This document shows, piece after piece, positions 7,532 through 16,537 of a stretch of 64,000 nt of DNA. Made by a program: the position numbers and the translations under genes. Numbering within the stretch: position 1 is the stretch's first letter; every line of letters starts with the position of its first letter. The DNA is from Hydrococcus rivularis NIES-593. Its GTDB lineage: Bacteria; Cyanobacteriota; Cyanobacteriia; Cyanobacteriales; Microcystaceae. Location: NCBI RefSeq assembly GCF_001904635.1, contig NZ_MRCB01000018.1:36172-100171 (forward strand), written 5' to 3'. Under the pieces are notes generated by a model that made no database searches, was not told the origin of the DNA, and was given only the letters and a program-made list of their open reading frames with translations.

Positions 7532-7697
7532 TGTACACACAAGTGAACCAATCTAGCCAAAGTCCCTGCCAAATTGCCCCCCAGCCCCCAAATTTGGGGG
7601 AGCAAGAGTCACAAATTGATTCTCAAAGCCCCCAGAATTGGGGGTTTGGGGGCTTCGATTTTAAGCAAATCGATAGACAGATCGACTTGTGTGTACA
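7532..7697. mobile_element. MITE-like element with 13-bp terminal inverted repeats
   Basis: Perfect 13-bp ends (TGTACACACAAGT at 7532-7544 and ACTTGTGTGTACA at 7685-7697) bound a 166-bp noncoding segment. Inside are arms of CCCCCAAATTTGGGGG and CCCCCAGAATTGGGGG type that would fold strongly. It separates the redox-protein gene from the permease gene. A nonautonomous element or a processed palindromic repeat is likely; no target duplication was identified with confidence. Confidence 0.6.
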
Positions 7698-7724
7698 CCG
7701 TAACTAAAACAAGGAGGAGCAACG

Positions 7725-9041
7725 ATGCATTTTTGGAAAGAAGAATGGAAACCCCTTGCCCTGATTGTGGCAGTTTTTCTGGTCTGTTTTTACCTGCCCG
7801 TAGAAGCGATCGCCAATTCCGAACGGCTGAGAAATGCCTTCTTTGAATCGCTGTATCTGGTGCGCTGGTATGCTCGAGAACACGTTTTGCTGTGTCTGAT
7901 CCCAGCGTTTTTCATTGCCGGAGCGATCGCGGTTTTCATCTCCCAAGAGTCGGTAATGAAGTACCTGGGAGCCAGGGCAAACAAGGTACTCGCCTATGGC
8001 GTAGCCTCGATTTCGGGAACGATTTTAGCGGTCTGTTCCTGTACCGTACTGCCGTTGTTTGCCGGAATTTATCGCATGGGTGCGGGATTGGGACCCGCCA
8101 CCGCCTTTCTCTATTCTGGTCCGGCGATTAACATCTTGGCAATCATTCTCACGGCGCGGGTATTAGGGCTGAAACTGGGGATCGCCAGAGCAGTCGGGGC
8201 AATTCTCTTCAGCATTATCATTGGCTTGGCAATGGCGTTCATTTTCCGCAAGGAAGAACTGGAGAAAATCGAAGCCCAAGCGGGAATGCCAGAACCCGAA
8301 GTAGCTCGCCCTCTGTGGCAAAACGTGCTATTCTTTGCCGTCTTGGTGGGCATTTTGGTGTTTGCTAACTGGGCAAAACCTGGCGCACCTGTAGGACTCT
8401 GGGCTAGCATCTATGCAGTTAAGTGGTTAATTACAGGGTTATTGGCGATCGCTCTAGCAGCAATCCTCATCTTCTGGTTTCAGTTAAATGCCGGTAAGGT
8501 TATCTTAATCGCAGGCGTTACCGCGATTCTTGCCCTGCGCTTTTCCCAGGAGCCACTGATTCCCTTTGCTGCCGGAGTTGTCGGTCTTTCCTGGCTCACC
8601 AGCACCAACAAAGACGAAGCCGGGGAATGGTTTTCCTCTTCCTGGGACTTTGCCAAGCAGATTTTGCCCCTTTTACTGATGGGAGTGCTGGTGGCGGGAG
8701 CATTGCTCGGTCGTCCCGGTCACGAAGCCTTGATTCCTTCAGAATGGGTAACGCTGGCAGTTGGCGGGAACTCGCTGCTGTCTAACTTCTTCGCTGCTTT
8801 CGCGGGAGCCTTCATGTACTTTGCCACCCTCACAGAAGTTCCCATCCTCCAAGGGTTGATTGGCAGTGGCATGGGGCAGGGTCCAGCCCTGGCACTTTTG
8901 TTGGCGGGTCCGGCGCTGTCGCTGCCGAATATGCTGGTCATCCGCAGCATCATGGGAACGCAGAAAACCGTCGTCTTTATCTCGTTAGTCGTCGTCATGG
9001 CAACGATTACAGGGATGGCTTACGGGGCTATCTGGGGCTAG
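7725..9041 (+). CDS. Permease, UPF0718/DUF318 (YraQ/ArsP type)
   Basis: 438 residues with about ten hydrophobic segments, starting 9 bases after an AAGGAGGAG site. The family signature is clear: SISGTILAVCSCTVLPLFAG followed by GLGPATAFLYSGPAINILAI, repeated in the second half as GQGPALALLLAGPALSLPN. ArsP-type members export trivalent organoarsenicals, while other YraQ members are uncharacterised. The CSC motif in the first half is retained. With ArsR, MerR and a CxxC protein upstream, a metalloid or thiol-metal exporter is the best inference. Confidence 0.87.
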   Translation: MHFWKEEWKPLALIVAVFLVCFYLPVEAIANSERLRNAFFESLYLVRWYAREHVLLCLIPAFFIAGAIAVFISQESVMKYLGARANKVLAYGVASISGTILAVCSCTVLPLFAGIYRMGAGLGPATAFLYSGPAINILAIILTARVLGLKLGIARAVGAILFSIIIGLAMAFIFRKEELEKIEAQAGMPEPEVARPLWQNVLFFAVLVGILVFANWAKPGAPVGLWASIYAVKWLITGLLAIALAAILIFWFQLNAGKVILIAGVTAILALRFSQEPLIPFAAGVVGLSWLTSTNKDEAGEWFSSSWDFAKQILPLLLMGVLVAGALLGRPGHEALIPSEWVTLAVGGNSLLSNFFAAFAGAFMYFATLTEVPILQGLIGSGMGQGPALALLLAGPALSLPNMLVIRSIMGTQKTVVFISLVVVMATITGMAYGAIWG

Positions 9042-9086
9042 AAACAGTTAGCTAAAATCTCGTAAAATCTCTTATAATCTCTAACT

Positions 9087-9425
9087 CTGGAAAACAGATT
9101 TGTCAAGATTGAAGCAGCAGCTAACTTGCTAGGCGTATCAGTAGAAACGTTGCGTAAGTGGGCAAAGACAGGTGAGTTACTACCAGATAGGAAAACTAAA
9201 GGTGGTACTCGCTTTTATGATGCTGCGAAACTCTTGGCTCTTGGCGATGGAGATTCGCCTACTGTATGTTATGCGAGAGTTAGTAGTTCTGACCAGAGAT
9301 CTGACCTAGATAGACAGCAAACAATGTTGGAGACATATTGTGCTGCTAAAGGTTGGAAATCAGAAGTTATTACTGAAGAAGGTGACAAACTGTTTGAGGA
9401 AACCAAGAAAAATGTTGAGCTTTAA
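9087..9425 (+). pseudogene. IS607-type TnpA (MerR-HTH plus serine recombinase), internally deleted
   Basis: The frame reads RFVKIEAAANLLGVSVETLR, the IS607 resolvase N-terminus with a MerR-like HTH, then VCYARVSSSDQRSDLDRQQ with the catalytic serine region. It then jumps from EVITEEG directly to a basic C-terminal tail (FEETKKNVEL), so about 100 residues of the catalytic domain are missing. There is no ATG: CTG 9087 or TTG 9126 are the only candidates. It overlaps the tnpB start. The protein should be inactive. Confidence 0.8.
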
Positions 9426-10579
9426 GACTGAATTACAACTAAATAACAAACAACAGTCAAAAATGGCTCAACACGCTGGTTGTGCTAGATTCGCCTTCAA
9501 CTGGGGACTAGCTGTTACTAAAGAAATTCTCGACCACAATAAAACTAATCCAGACATTCCCAACAGCTATTGACCTTCATAAAAGATTTGTGGCTGAGGT
9601 TAAATCAGTTAACCAATGGCTTTATAAGTCATCTAAATGCGCTCCACAGCAAGCTCTACGAGACCTTAGATTAGCTTGGGATAGATGTTTTAAAAAGATA
9701 GCTAAACCGCCTAAATTCAAGAAGAAGTATCGCAAAGATGGCTTTTATCTTGAAGGTTCTATCAAGGTTGAGTCTAACCGTATTCGATTACCTGTAATAG
9801 GTTGGGTCAAGACTTATGAGACCTTACCAACTGGAATTATTAAGAATGTTAGACTAACTCGTCAAGCTAACCGTTGGTTTGTTGCTTTCAAGCTTGACCA
9901 TACACCACCAGTACCTATTAAAACAAGTAACGTCATAGGTATTGACTTAGGTGTTAAGTCATTGGCTGTATGCTCCGACGGAACTACTTTTGAAAACCCT
10001 AGAGCGTATAGAAGATTAAAGCGGAAGCTAGCTAAGTTACAACGCACCTTTAGTCGTAAGGTTAAAGGCTCTAACAATCGTAAGAAAGCTGGTTTGGCTG
10101 TTGCTAAACTTCACTATCGAATTAGTTGCATTCGTAAAGACACCATTCATCAACTCACATCATGGTTAACCAAGAACCACGGAACCATAGTTATTGAGGA
10201 TTTGAATGTTAGCGGAATGCTTAGAAACCATCGCTTAGCTAATGCAATAGCTGATAGTGGTTTATCTGAATGTCGTCGTCAACTGGAATATAAATCTAAG
10301 TTGTATGACACGAAATTAATCATAGCTGATAGATACTATCCTTCTAGTCAGTTGTGTTCTAGATGTGGGCATCGTCAGAAGATGCCTCTCCAAGAACGTA
10401 TATTCAATTGTCAAAAGTGTGAGATGAGCTTAGACCGCGACTTCAACGCAAGTCTTAACCTAGCATCTCTGGCGGTAAGCTCTACCGTCATCGCTTGTGG
10501 AGCAGTACACAAACCTTCAACCCAGGTTGAAGGACTGTTGAGAAACAAGAATGAGACAGATAGTTACAGATTAGTGTGA
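9412..10579 (+). pseudogene. tnpB: TnpB RNA-guided nuclease of the IS607-type element, frameshifted
   Basis: The first 53 codons (MLSFKTELQLNNKQQSK onward) are in one frame. Near 9556-9570 the frame shifts by one base and continues as FPTAIDLHKRFVAEVKS to 10579. Downstream catalytic parts look intact: RuvC I GIDLGVKSLAVCS, RuvC II IVIEDLNVSGM, the zinc ribbon CSRCGH...CQKC, and RuvC III LDRDFNASLNL. TnpB proteins of this kind cut DNA using an RNA from the element's 3' end. An internal GTG at 9590 could yield an N-truncated protein. Confidence 0.83.
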
Positions 10580-10615
10580 TTATCATAGGTTCTCAAGAGC
10601 GGTTGAGAAGTTAAG

Positions 10616-10999
10616 ATGAGACTCAAGGTTATGCTCCCAACGAAAATTCTGGTGGATGAAGAAGTCACCAAAATCATTGCAGAGGCGGAAAACGGTTCCT
10701 TTTGCCTGCTACCCCATCACATTGACTGGGTTAGCGCTTTGGTTCCGGGGCTGCTATCCTTTGTTTCTGTTCGGGGACAGGAAAAATTTCTCGCTGTGGA
10801 CGAAGGCATTCTGGTAAAGTGCGGCACCCAAGTGCTAGTATCAACTCGACAGGCAGTGCTGGGCGACAATCTAGGAACGTTGCGGGACACGGTTGCCAGC
10901 CAGTTTCGCGCGATCGACGAGCGAGAAAAGTTAGCTCGTTCGGCTCTGGCAAAACTCGAAGCCAGCGTTATCCGGCACTTTATCGAGCTAGAGGAATGA
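10616..10999 (+). CDS. atpC: N-type ATPase epsilon subunit
   Basis: 127 residues, an F1 epsilon-like beta sandwich (LLPHHIDWVSALVPGLLSF, EGILVKCGTQVLVSTRQAV) and a C-terminal helical part. Epsilon connects the gamma stalk to the c-ring. It is the first surviving gene of an N-ATPase operon in the usual order C-Q-R-B-E-F. Its stop overlaps the atpQ start (ATGA at 10996-10999). It is unusual that no beta gene (atpD) precedes it. Confidence 0.88.
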   Translation: MRLKVMLPTKILVDEEVTKIIAEAENGSFCLLPHHIDWVSALVPGLLSFVSVRGQEKFLAVDEGILVKCGTQVLVSTRQAVLGDNLGTLRDTVASQFRAIDEREKLARSALAKLEASVIRHFIELEE

Positions 11000-11349
11000 T
11001 GGACGATCCTGAAGTTCCCAAAAACCGACACCAACTCCAGAGAGACTTTACCCACAAGGTAGGAGTCAAGGAGAAGCACAAGCTGAGAGCTAGGCGAGAA
11101 AAGAGCAAGAGCGTCTGGTTTGGGTTGGGTCTGCTGGGACTGATCGGCTGGTCGGTAGTCGTGCCGACTTTGCTGGGAGTGGCGCTAGGAATTTGGCTCG
11201 ATAGGCGAATGCCCAGTCGCTTTTCTTGGACGCTGACGCTCATGTTTGCGGGGTTAATTCTGGGCTGTCTGAATGCTTGGCAGTGGGTAACTCGCGAGCA
11301 GGCATCGATACAGCGAACTGACGAGGAGGACAGACAAGATAATGAATGA
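10996..11349 (+). CDS. atpQ: N-ATPase small membrane subunit AtpQ (AtpI/AtpZ-like)
   Basis: 117 residues from the ATG overlapping the atpC stop. A basic N-terminus is followed by two membrane helices with GVALGIWLDRRMPSRFSW between them, the AtpZ-like pattern of N-ATPase subunit Q. Such subunits are thought to help c-ring assembly or ion supply. It overlaps the next gene by 8 bp. Confidence 0.82.
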   Translation: MMDDPEVPKNRHQLQRDFTHKVGVKEKHKLRARREKSKSVWFGLGLLGLIGWSVVVPTLLGVALGIWLDRRMPSRFSWTLTLMFAGLILGCLNAWQWVTREQASIQRTDEEDRQDNE

Positions 11350-11644
11350 ACTTTTTCCCTTAACTTTTGCTCTAGCAGCAGGGAGCGGACTGGGTTTATT
11401 TTACTTCGGCGGTTTGTGGCTGACGGTAAAGCAGTTGCCAACGACGCGCCATCCGATCGCTTGGACGCTAGGCAGTCTTTTGGTACGGCTGGGCGTTGTC
11501 CTGGTCGGCTTTTATCTGATTATGGGCAGCCATTGGGAACGACTCTTGGCTTGCCTGCTGACTTTCCTGTGGGTGCGAAACTTAATGATACGCCGCTTGC
11601 AGGTTAAAGGACGCAAGGTCTCTGTTCTCGGTCGTCCCAGGTAA
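11342..11644 (+). CDS. atpR: N-ATPase small membrane subunit AtpR
   Basis: 100 residues with three hydrophobic segments, a short GGLWLTVKQLP motif and a conserved arginine in LVRLGVVL. AtpR is specific to N-ATPase operons, and with AtpQ it is proposed to be involved in c-ring assembly. Gene order and size fit exactly. It overlaps atpQ and is 4 bp from atpB. Confidence 0.85.
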   Translation: MNELFPLTFALAAGSGLGLFYFGGLWLTVKQLPTTRHPIAWTLGSLLVRLGVVLVGFYLIMGSHWERLLACLLTFLWVRNLMIRRLQVKGRKVSVLGRPR

Positions 11645-11648
11645 AACG

Positions 11649-12404
11649 ATGCAGATTACTCCCGATGCGATAATTATCTGGCAATGGGGAGCGGTGAAGT
11701 TGAATGCCACGCTGCTATTTACTTGGCTGGTGATGGTTCTGTTGGTATTTGGCTCTTGGCTGATAACGCGCCGACTATCTAATGGCGATCGCCGGAGGCG
11801 CACCTGCGGTGAGCGCTTGTCGCGGGGACAAAATCTCCTGGAAGTTTTGGTAGAAGGGATTAGAGAGCAAATTCGTCAAATCGGCTTGTCCGATCCAGAT
11901 CCTTATTTGCCCTTTCTCGGCACGCTTTTTATTTTCATTGCTGCCTGCAATATTTTGAGTATCGTACCCGGCTATCAACCGCCAACGGGTTCGATTTCTA
12001 CTACGGCAGCCCTGGCAATCTGCGTCTTCGTTGCCGTTCCTTTTTATGGCATTCGCCGACAGGGGTTGGTCAGATACTTAAAACAGTATTTAGAGCCGAG
12101 TCCCTTGATGTTACCCTTTAATATTATTGGAGAGTTGTCGCGCACCCTGGCACTGGCAGTGCGGCTCTTCGGCAACGTGATGAGCGGTTCGACTGTCGCG
12201 GCGATCTTGCTATCCCTCACGCCACTATTTTTCCCGATTCTCATGCAGGCATTGGGATTGTTAACCGGAGTGCTGCAAGCTTATATTTTTTCCGTCCTCG
12301 CCTGCGTGTACATTGCCGCAGCCAGCCAGGTACAGGATGAAACGGGACGGCGATTGCCCTCCGGGCAGCGCCCTCAAGGGCGATCGCGCCAGCCTTCTCA
12401 ATAA
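11649..12404 (+). CDS. atpB: N-ATPase subunit a
   Basis: 251 residues, a multi-pass membrane protein forming the ion half-channels against the c-ring. The essential stator arginine is R172 in LSRTLALAVRLFGNVMSG. The C-terminus ends in a polar tail whose codons carry a GCGATCGCG-type HIP1 site. Membership of the N-type set is given by its position between atpR and atpE. Confidence 0.9.
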   Translation: MQITPDAIIIWQWGAVKLNATLLFTWLVMVLLVFGSWLITRRLSNGDRRRRTCGERLSRGQNLLEVLVEGIREQIRQIGLSDPDPYLPFLGTLFIFIAACNILSIVPGYQPPTGSISTTAALAICVFVAVPFYGIRRQGLVRYLKQYLEPSPLMLPFNIIGELSRTLALAVRLFGNVMSGSTVAAILLSLTPLFFPILMQALGLLTGVLQAYIFSVLACVYIAAASQVQDETGRRLPSGQRPQGRSRQPSQ

Positions 12405-12415
12405 AAATATATCGC

Positions 12416-12694
12416 ATGGATAATATTAGTCTGATCGGAATGGTATCGATTTTTACAGCCGGATTGACGATGGCGGTCGGTTCGGTGGGACCCGCCCTGG
12501 GAGAAGCGAGGGCAGTCGCCCAGGCATTGATTTCTCTGGCGCAGCAGCCCGATGAAGCCAATACTATCACTCGCACCTTGTTTGTCGGCGTAGCCTTTAT
12601 CGAAACAACTGGGATTTACTGCTTCGTCATCAGCCTGATTTTAATTTTTGCCAATCCCTTCTGGAATTACGTGACGACTAAGGCGGGAGGCTGA
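12416..12694 (+). CDS. atpE: N-ATPase subunit c, two-carboxylate type
   Basis: 92 residues, a two-helix hairpin with loop AQQPDE. Helix 1 has GPALGEARAVAQ with E30 at the position of Ilyobacter Q32. Helix 2 has IETTGIY with E63, T64, T65 and Y68, matching the E65/S66/T67/Y70 sodium ligands. N-ATPase rings with two carboxylates per hairpin are known. The residues are compatible with sodium binding, but ion specificity cannot be settled by reading. Confidence 0.92.
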   Translation: MDNISLIGMVSIFTAGLTMAVGSVGPALGEARAVAQALISLAQQPDEANTITRTLFVGVAFIETTGIYCFVISLILIFANPFWNYVTTKAGG

Positions 12695-12697
12695 TCC

Positions 12698-13495
12698 GTG
12701 CAAATCGACTGGTTTACCCTTGTCGCCCAGATCGTCAATTTTCTGATTTTGCTGGCACTGCTCAAGCGCTTTCTCTACGGTCCGATCGTGCGAGCGATGG
12801 AGCGACGGGAGCAAAAAATCGCTGGCTACATGCAAGAAGCGCGAGAGAAAGTACGAATTGCCGAACAAGAAAGCGATCGCTATCGCCAACTGCAACAGGC
12901 GTTGGTCGAACAGCGAGAAGCCGCGATCGCCCAAATGAAAGCCGAAGTAGAGCAAATGCGAGAGGTTTTGTTACAAAATGTCCGCGACGAAGTAAATGCC
13001 ATGCAATCTCGCTGGCACGAGGCGATCCAACGCCAGCAAAGTGCTTTTCTGCGAGAGTTGCGCTATCGATCGCTTCAGGAGATTCAGACTGCAATCCGCC
13101 AAGCCTTGCGGGACTTAGCCGATGCCGATCTAGAGCAACAGGCGATCGCGGTTTTCCTACGGCGCATCCAGAAACTGACTGGGGAAGAGCGACAGGCGCT
13201 TTGTAGCGTTGCTTCTCCCAGAAACCACAATGCCCCGGAGGTAGTGGTAGCAAGTAGTTTTGCGCTCCCGGAAGCCTTGCGACAGGATATTGCCCAGGTA
13301 TTGCGGGAACAGCTACCTAACGATGTCAGGCTGCGGTTTGAGACGACGGAGGACTTAATCTGCGGCATCGAGCTAAGATCGGCAGGTTGCAAGCTTGCCT
13401 GGAGTCTGGAGAATTACTTAGCTAGCTTGGAAAATAACTTGTCTGCTGTTTTTGCCCAAAAGACTGACAAGAAAATTAGGGAAATCATGAAGTAA
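12698..13495 (+). CDS. atpF: N-ATPase fused b/delta subunit
   Basis: 265 residues from GTG 12698, 3 bp after atpE. One N-terminal membrane helix (IVNFLILLALLKRFLY) is followed by a long coiled coil (EQESDRYRQLQQALVEQREA) and a C-terminal delta-like domain (residues about 130-245). N-ATPases lack a separate delta gene, and a long AtpF of this kind takes over both roles as the peripheral stalk. The operon stops here; atpA and atpG, which should follow, are 9.4 kb away on the other strand. Confidence 0.88.
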   Translation: MQIDWFTLVAQIVNFLILLALLKRFLYGPIVRAMERREQKIAGYMQEAREKVRIAEQESDRYRQLQQALVEQREAAIAQMKAEVEQMREVLLQNVRDEVNAMQSRWHEAIQRQQSAFLRELRYRSLQEIQTAIRQALRDLADADLEQQAIAVFLRRIQKLTGEERQALCSVASPRNHNAPEVVVASSFALPEALRQDIAQVLREQLPNDVRLRFETTEDLICGIELRSAGCKLAWSLENYLASLENNLSAVFAQKTDKKIREIMK

Positions 13496-13551
13496 TGCTC
13501 GCCATTGACCTACTCTCCTCATCTGTAGCAAGATTAAAGAGAAACGATATA

Positions 13552-13666
13552 ATACCAATTTTTATGTTTTCGCGATCGACATTCTTCACCCCTCTCCCTA
13601 TTTGGGAGAGGGGTTGGGGGTGAGGGCGATCGACTATCTCTATCATTAATGAATGAAAAATGGGAT
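13552..13666 (-). mobile_element. MITE-like repeat copy A (ATACCA ends, CCCCTCTCCC core)
   Basis: An approximately 115-bp unit that begins ATACCAATTTTT and ends AATGAATGAAAAATGGGATA, with an inner palindrome built from CCCCTCTCCCTA and its complement. Three more copies in the opposite orientation lie at 42967-43083, 43981-44096 and 59723-59837. It occupies the junction between atpF and the CHAD gene, one end of the inferred inversion. Confidence 0.75.
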
Positions 13667-13861
13667 AAGATGTTTTGCTTCGCTATCGCTACTCTCAACA
13701 TGACGAAGTGCAAGATATCTCTCTTGTCTGCCTTCTTTATTTTTTTTTAAAACAGCCTCCGATCGTATCAAATCTGGTTGAACGACCACAATAACAAGTC
13801 CCGCTCGCGACTCCTGTTGGTCGCACTACGTATTATGACTAATTAAACAGATTTGATATTA

Positions 13862-14842
13862 TTAAGTGGTTACTTGGCTCGATCGCAGCACGGTTAGGTG
13901 TAAATCTTTTCGATTTTTAGAATTGAGAAATTTACGCTGCAATTCTTTCCATTCTTGCCATTTATGGTAGCGAATGTCTGCTAGTTTCTCAGTAAGAGTT
14001 GGCATTTTAGTAGAATAATCTTTTTCAAATACTTCGGTGATAAACTCTGCTAAAATAAAACTATCTTGCATATCGCCAAGCACAGTTTGTAAATCTTTGA
14101 TATCTTTGACATAATTTTGATAAGCGTCGCTATAAAACTGGGTAAATAGTTCCATGTTATAGCGCGATCGCTTGGCTTCTTTTCTCAAATCATGAAGCAT
14201 TGTACCTTGACGATTTAAAATTTCTTCTACTTGTTTCTTGTCCCATTCATCAGGAAATTTAACTTCTCCCTCTTGAAATTTTATCCCTACTAACCAACCT
14301 GGATTCAGTAGCAATTTGCTAATTTGAGGCAACAAGAGATCGGGTAAAATGTTATTGATATCAATCTCGGCAATTTCTTGATAGGTAGGATTTTCTAACC
14401 AATTTTGAAAAGCTTCTTTGAGGTTAATATAAATTCGATCTTCTAAAATTTCTCTAACTTGTTTGAAAGTAGATTTTCGTTGCTTGGTCAAAACCTCTAA
14501 GGCTTTGTCTAGTTGTTTTTTTTCGTTTTGGGGTAAATCCGACTGATACCAATGTTTGAGAATATCTCCTAAAACATCAATGTCTCGCAATTTTCCTAGG
14601 ATTCGCGCGACTTGACCGACCTTTTTTTCATCTGCATTTTTAGGGAAATTTAAAGCGGGAGAAAATCCAACGATCGCGCTTCTCAAGCGTCGCATTCCTA
14701 CCCGCATTTGATGTAATTCTTCTGGATCTTTGTCTTTGAGAACTTCATTTTCGTGTTTGAGGATTTTATTAAAGTGTTTAGCGATCGCTAAATATGCCCA
14801 GTCGCCAAAAGTTTTTGCTTCGCGATCTAAATATTTTTTCAT
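13862..14842 (-). CDS. CHAD domain-containing protein
   Basis: 326 residues, almost wholly helical. The CHAD signature is visible: the H-Q-M-R-V-G-M-R-R-L-R-S segment near residue 45 and later MLHDLRKEAKRSRYNMELF. CHAD domains carry conserved basic residues and bind polyphosphate. No CYTH or triphosphatase domain is attached. The reading direction is the same as ribBA, 24 bp upstream, so they may share a transcript. A role in polyphosphate granule biology is inferred from the family. Confidence 0.88.
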   Translation of the reverse strand: MKKYLDREAKTFGDWAYLAIAKHFNKILKHENEVLKDKDPEELHQMRVGMRRLRSAIVGFSPALNFPKNADEKKVGQVARILGKLRDIDVLGDILKHWYQSDLPQNEKKQLDKALEVLTKQRKSTFKQVREILEDRIYINLKEAFQNWLENPTYQEIAEIDINNILPDLLLPQISKLLLNPGWLVGIKFQEGEVKFPDEWDKKQVEEILNRQGTMLHDLRKEAKRSRYNMELFTQFYSDAYQNYVKDIKDLQTVLGDMQDSFILAEFITEVFEKDYSTKMPTLTEKLADIRYHKWQEWKELQRKFLNSKNRKDLHLTVLRSSQVTT

Positions 14843-14866
14843 TATCTAACCATCAATTGAATCGAT

Positions 14867-16537
14867 TTACCGAGCAAAACTATAAATTGTTTGCCGTTCT
14901 AATTGAGAACAAAGTTCGGAAGGTTTTTGAGTGAGAGAAAAAGTATGTCGGTCTAACTTGACTTGTAATCCCATCATGGGATCGTCTCCTGAAGAAATTA
15001 GAAATTCAAGACGTTTAATGTGCTTCCAGGTGACTAAATCGTCCAAAATATTGTTAATTGCTTGTACGTAGGGATGACGGCTATTTTTGTACCAATTTGG
15101 GGCGACGAGATTAGCGCGATCGAAACCTAAGTGAAAAATAAGAGAAGGATTGCCAAACAGCGCGATCGCGACTGGTCTGACTTCTTCTTGTAGCACCAAC
15201 TGCGCCGATTGGCTTAAATAGCGCAATTTTTCTAGCCTTTCATACCGTTGTGCGATCGATCGCACTTCCGGTTCCCACTCGATCGCTACTGTAATTAGAT
15301 AAGTTTGCAATAGCAAATGACCTAACTTTTGGGCTTTGGTAGCTAAATAACCAGAATTATAATCATTTGCCTCAATTAGTAGGGGCACTCGTTCTACCAC
15401 TTCCAACCCATACCCCTTTAACCCGGCAATTTTTCGAGGATTATTGGTGATCAGGCGAATTTTTTTCACGCCCAGATCGTTGAGCATTTGCGCCCCCATA
15501 CCATAATCGCGCAAATCTGCCGGAAAGCCGAGGCGTTCGTTAGCCTCCACCGTATCTAAACCCAAATCTTGCAGGGAATACGCCTTCAGCTTATTAATCA
15601 AACCAATGCCGCGTCCTTCCTGCCGCAGATAAACGACTACGCCCAAACCAGCATTCTCGATCATTTTTAGGGCGGCGTGTAATTGCATGCGACAGTCGCA
15701 GCGCAGCGATCCCAAAGCATCGCCCGTCAAACATTCCGAGTGCATCCGCACCATTACCGGATGGTCTTGAAATTGAGACGGATCGCCTTTGACGATCGCA
15801 ACGTGTTCCGTCCCATCTAGGGTATTGCGATAGGCATAAAGCACGAAAGTGCCGAACTGAGTGGGAAATTGACACACCGCTTCTCGATAGACAAAGCGAT
15901 CGTATTTGAGACGATAGCTAATTAAATCGGCAATGCTAATCAGCTTTAGATCGTGCTTCTTGGCATACTCGAATAGCTGGGGCAATCGCGCCATCGAACC
16001 GTCGGAGTTTTGGATTTCGCAGATGACTCCTGCCGGGTACAGCCCCGCCAGTCTTGCCAAATCCACTGCTGCTTCGGTATGTCCTGCCCGTTTCAGGACG
16101 CCCCCTTCCTTAGCACGGATGGGAAAGATATGACCGGGACGAGTCAGATCTTCTGGGCGCGTTGCCGGATTGATAGCTACTTGAATGGTGCGGGCGCGGT
16201 CTTCTGCCGAAATTCCCGTAGATACACCCAAATGAGGGGCAGCGTCGATACTGACGGTAAAGGCGGTTTGATTGCTATCGGTATTTTTGGTAACCATCAG
16301 GGGTAAGTCTAGTTGGTCTAGACGTTCTCCCGTCATCGCCAGACAGATCAGTCCCCGCGCTTCCACTGCCATAAAATTGATCGTCTGCGGCGTGGCGAAC
16401 TGGGCAGCACAGATGAGATCGCCTTCGTTCTCTCGGTTTTCGTCGTCAACAACGACAACCATACGCCCCGCTTTGATGTCTGCGATCGCTGCGTCGATGG
16501 GGTCGAATTCAATTGGGACGTTTTGAAGCGCTTCCAC
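14867..16537 (-). CDS. ribBA: RibBA: 3,4-dihydroxy-2-butanone 4-phosphate synthase / GTP cyclohydrolase II
   Basis: 556 residues from GTG 16537. The N-terminal RibB domain (residues about 10-205) has [15 protein letters not shown] and the RPGHIFPI motif. The RibA domain (about 210-400) has the zinc cysteines in the segment [14 protein letters not shown], and the RQEGRGIGL motif. An extra C-terminal region of about 150 residues has no assigned activity and is usual for cyanobacterial RibBA. It makes two precursors of riboflavin in the cytosol. The sequence shows no RFN riboswitch upstream. Confidence 0.96.
   Translation of the reverse strand: MEALQNVPIEFDPIDAAIADIKAGRMVVVVDDENRENEGDLICAAQFATPQTINFMAVEARGLICLAMTGERLDQLDLPLMVTKNTDSNQTAFTVSIDAAPHLGVSTGISAEDRARTIQVAINPATRPEDLTRPGHIFPIRAKEGGVLKRAGHTEAAVDLARLAGLYPAGVICEIQNSDGSMARLPQLFEYAKKHDLKLISIADLISYRLKYDRFVYREAVCQFPTQFGTFVLYAYRNTLDGTEHVAIVKGDPSQFQDHPVMVRMHSECLTGDALGSLRCDCRMQLHAALKMIENAGLGVVVYLRQEGRGIGLINKLKAYSLQDLGLDTVEANERLGFPADLRDYGMGAQMLNDLGVKKIRLITNNPRKIAGLKGYGLEVVERVPLLIEANDYNSGYLATKAQKLGHLLLQTYLITVAIEWEPEVRSIAQRYERLEKLRYLSQSAQLVLQEEVRPVAIALFGNPSLIFHLGFDRANLVAPNWYKNSRHPYVQAINNILDDLVTWKHIKRLEFLISSGDDPMMGLQVKLDRHTFSLTQKPSELCSQLERQTIYSFAR

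Larger units (their letters stand above)
9050..10610 (+). mobile_element. IS607-type insertion (tnpA-tnpB), decayed; ends approximate
   Basis: It consists of the deleted tnpA and the frameshifted tnpB. Ends are approximate because IS607 elements have no terminal inverted repeats. It lies between the permease stop (9041) and the N-ATPase epsilon gene (10616), the place where the N-ATPase beta-subunit gene is normally found. Confidence 0.7.

Noticed and set aside
7574..7846. 90-codon plus-strand frame through the MITE-like element
   Set aside because: It is translated palindromic repeat running into the permease start in another frame.
9126..9425. Intact serine recombinase gene
   Set aside because: The catalytic domain is shortened by about 100 residues and the start codon is missing, so it is called a pseudogene.
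10819..10995. Longer AtpQ start upstream at 10819
   Set aside because: The extra residues overlap atpC and have no family similarity; ATG 10996 overlaps the atpC stop as expected in this operon.
13552..13666. CRISPR-like or terminator interpretation of the GC-rich palindrome
   Set aside because: Repeats are dispersed, not regularly spaced, and share MITE-like ends; no T run follows the palindrome.
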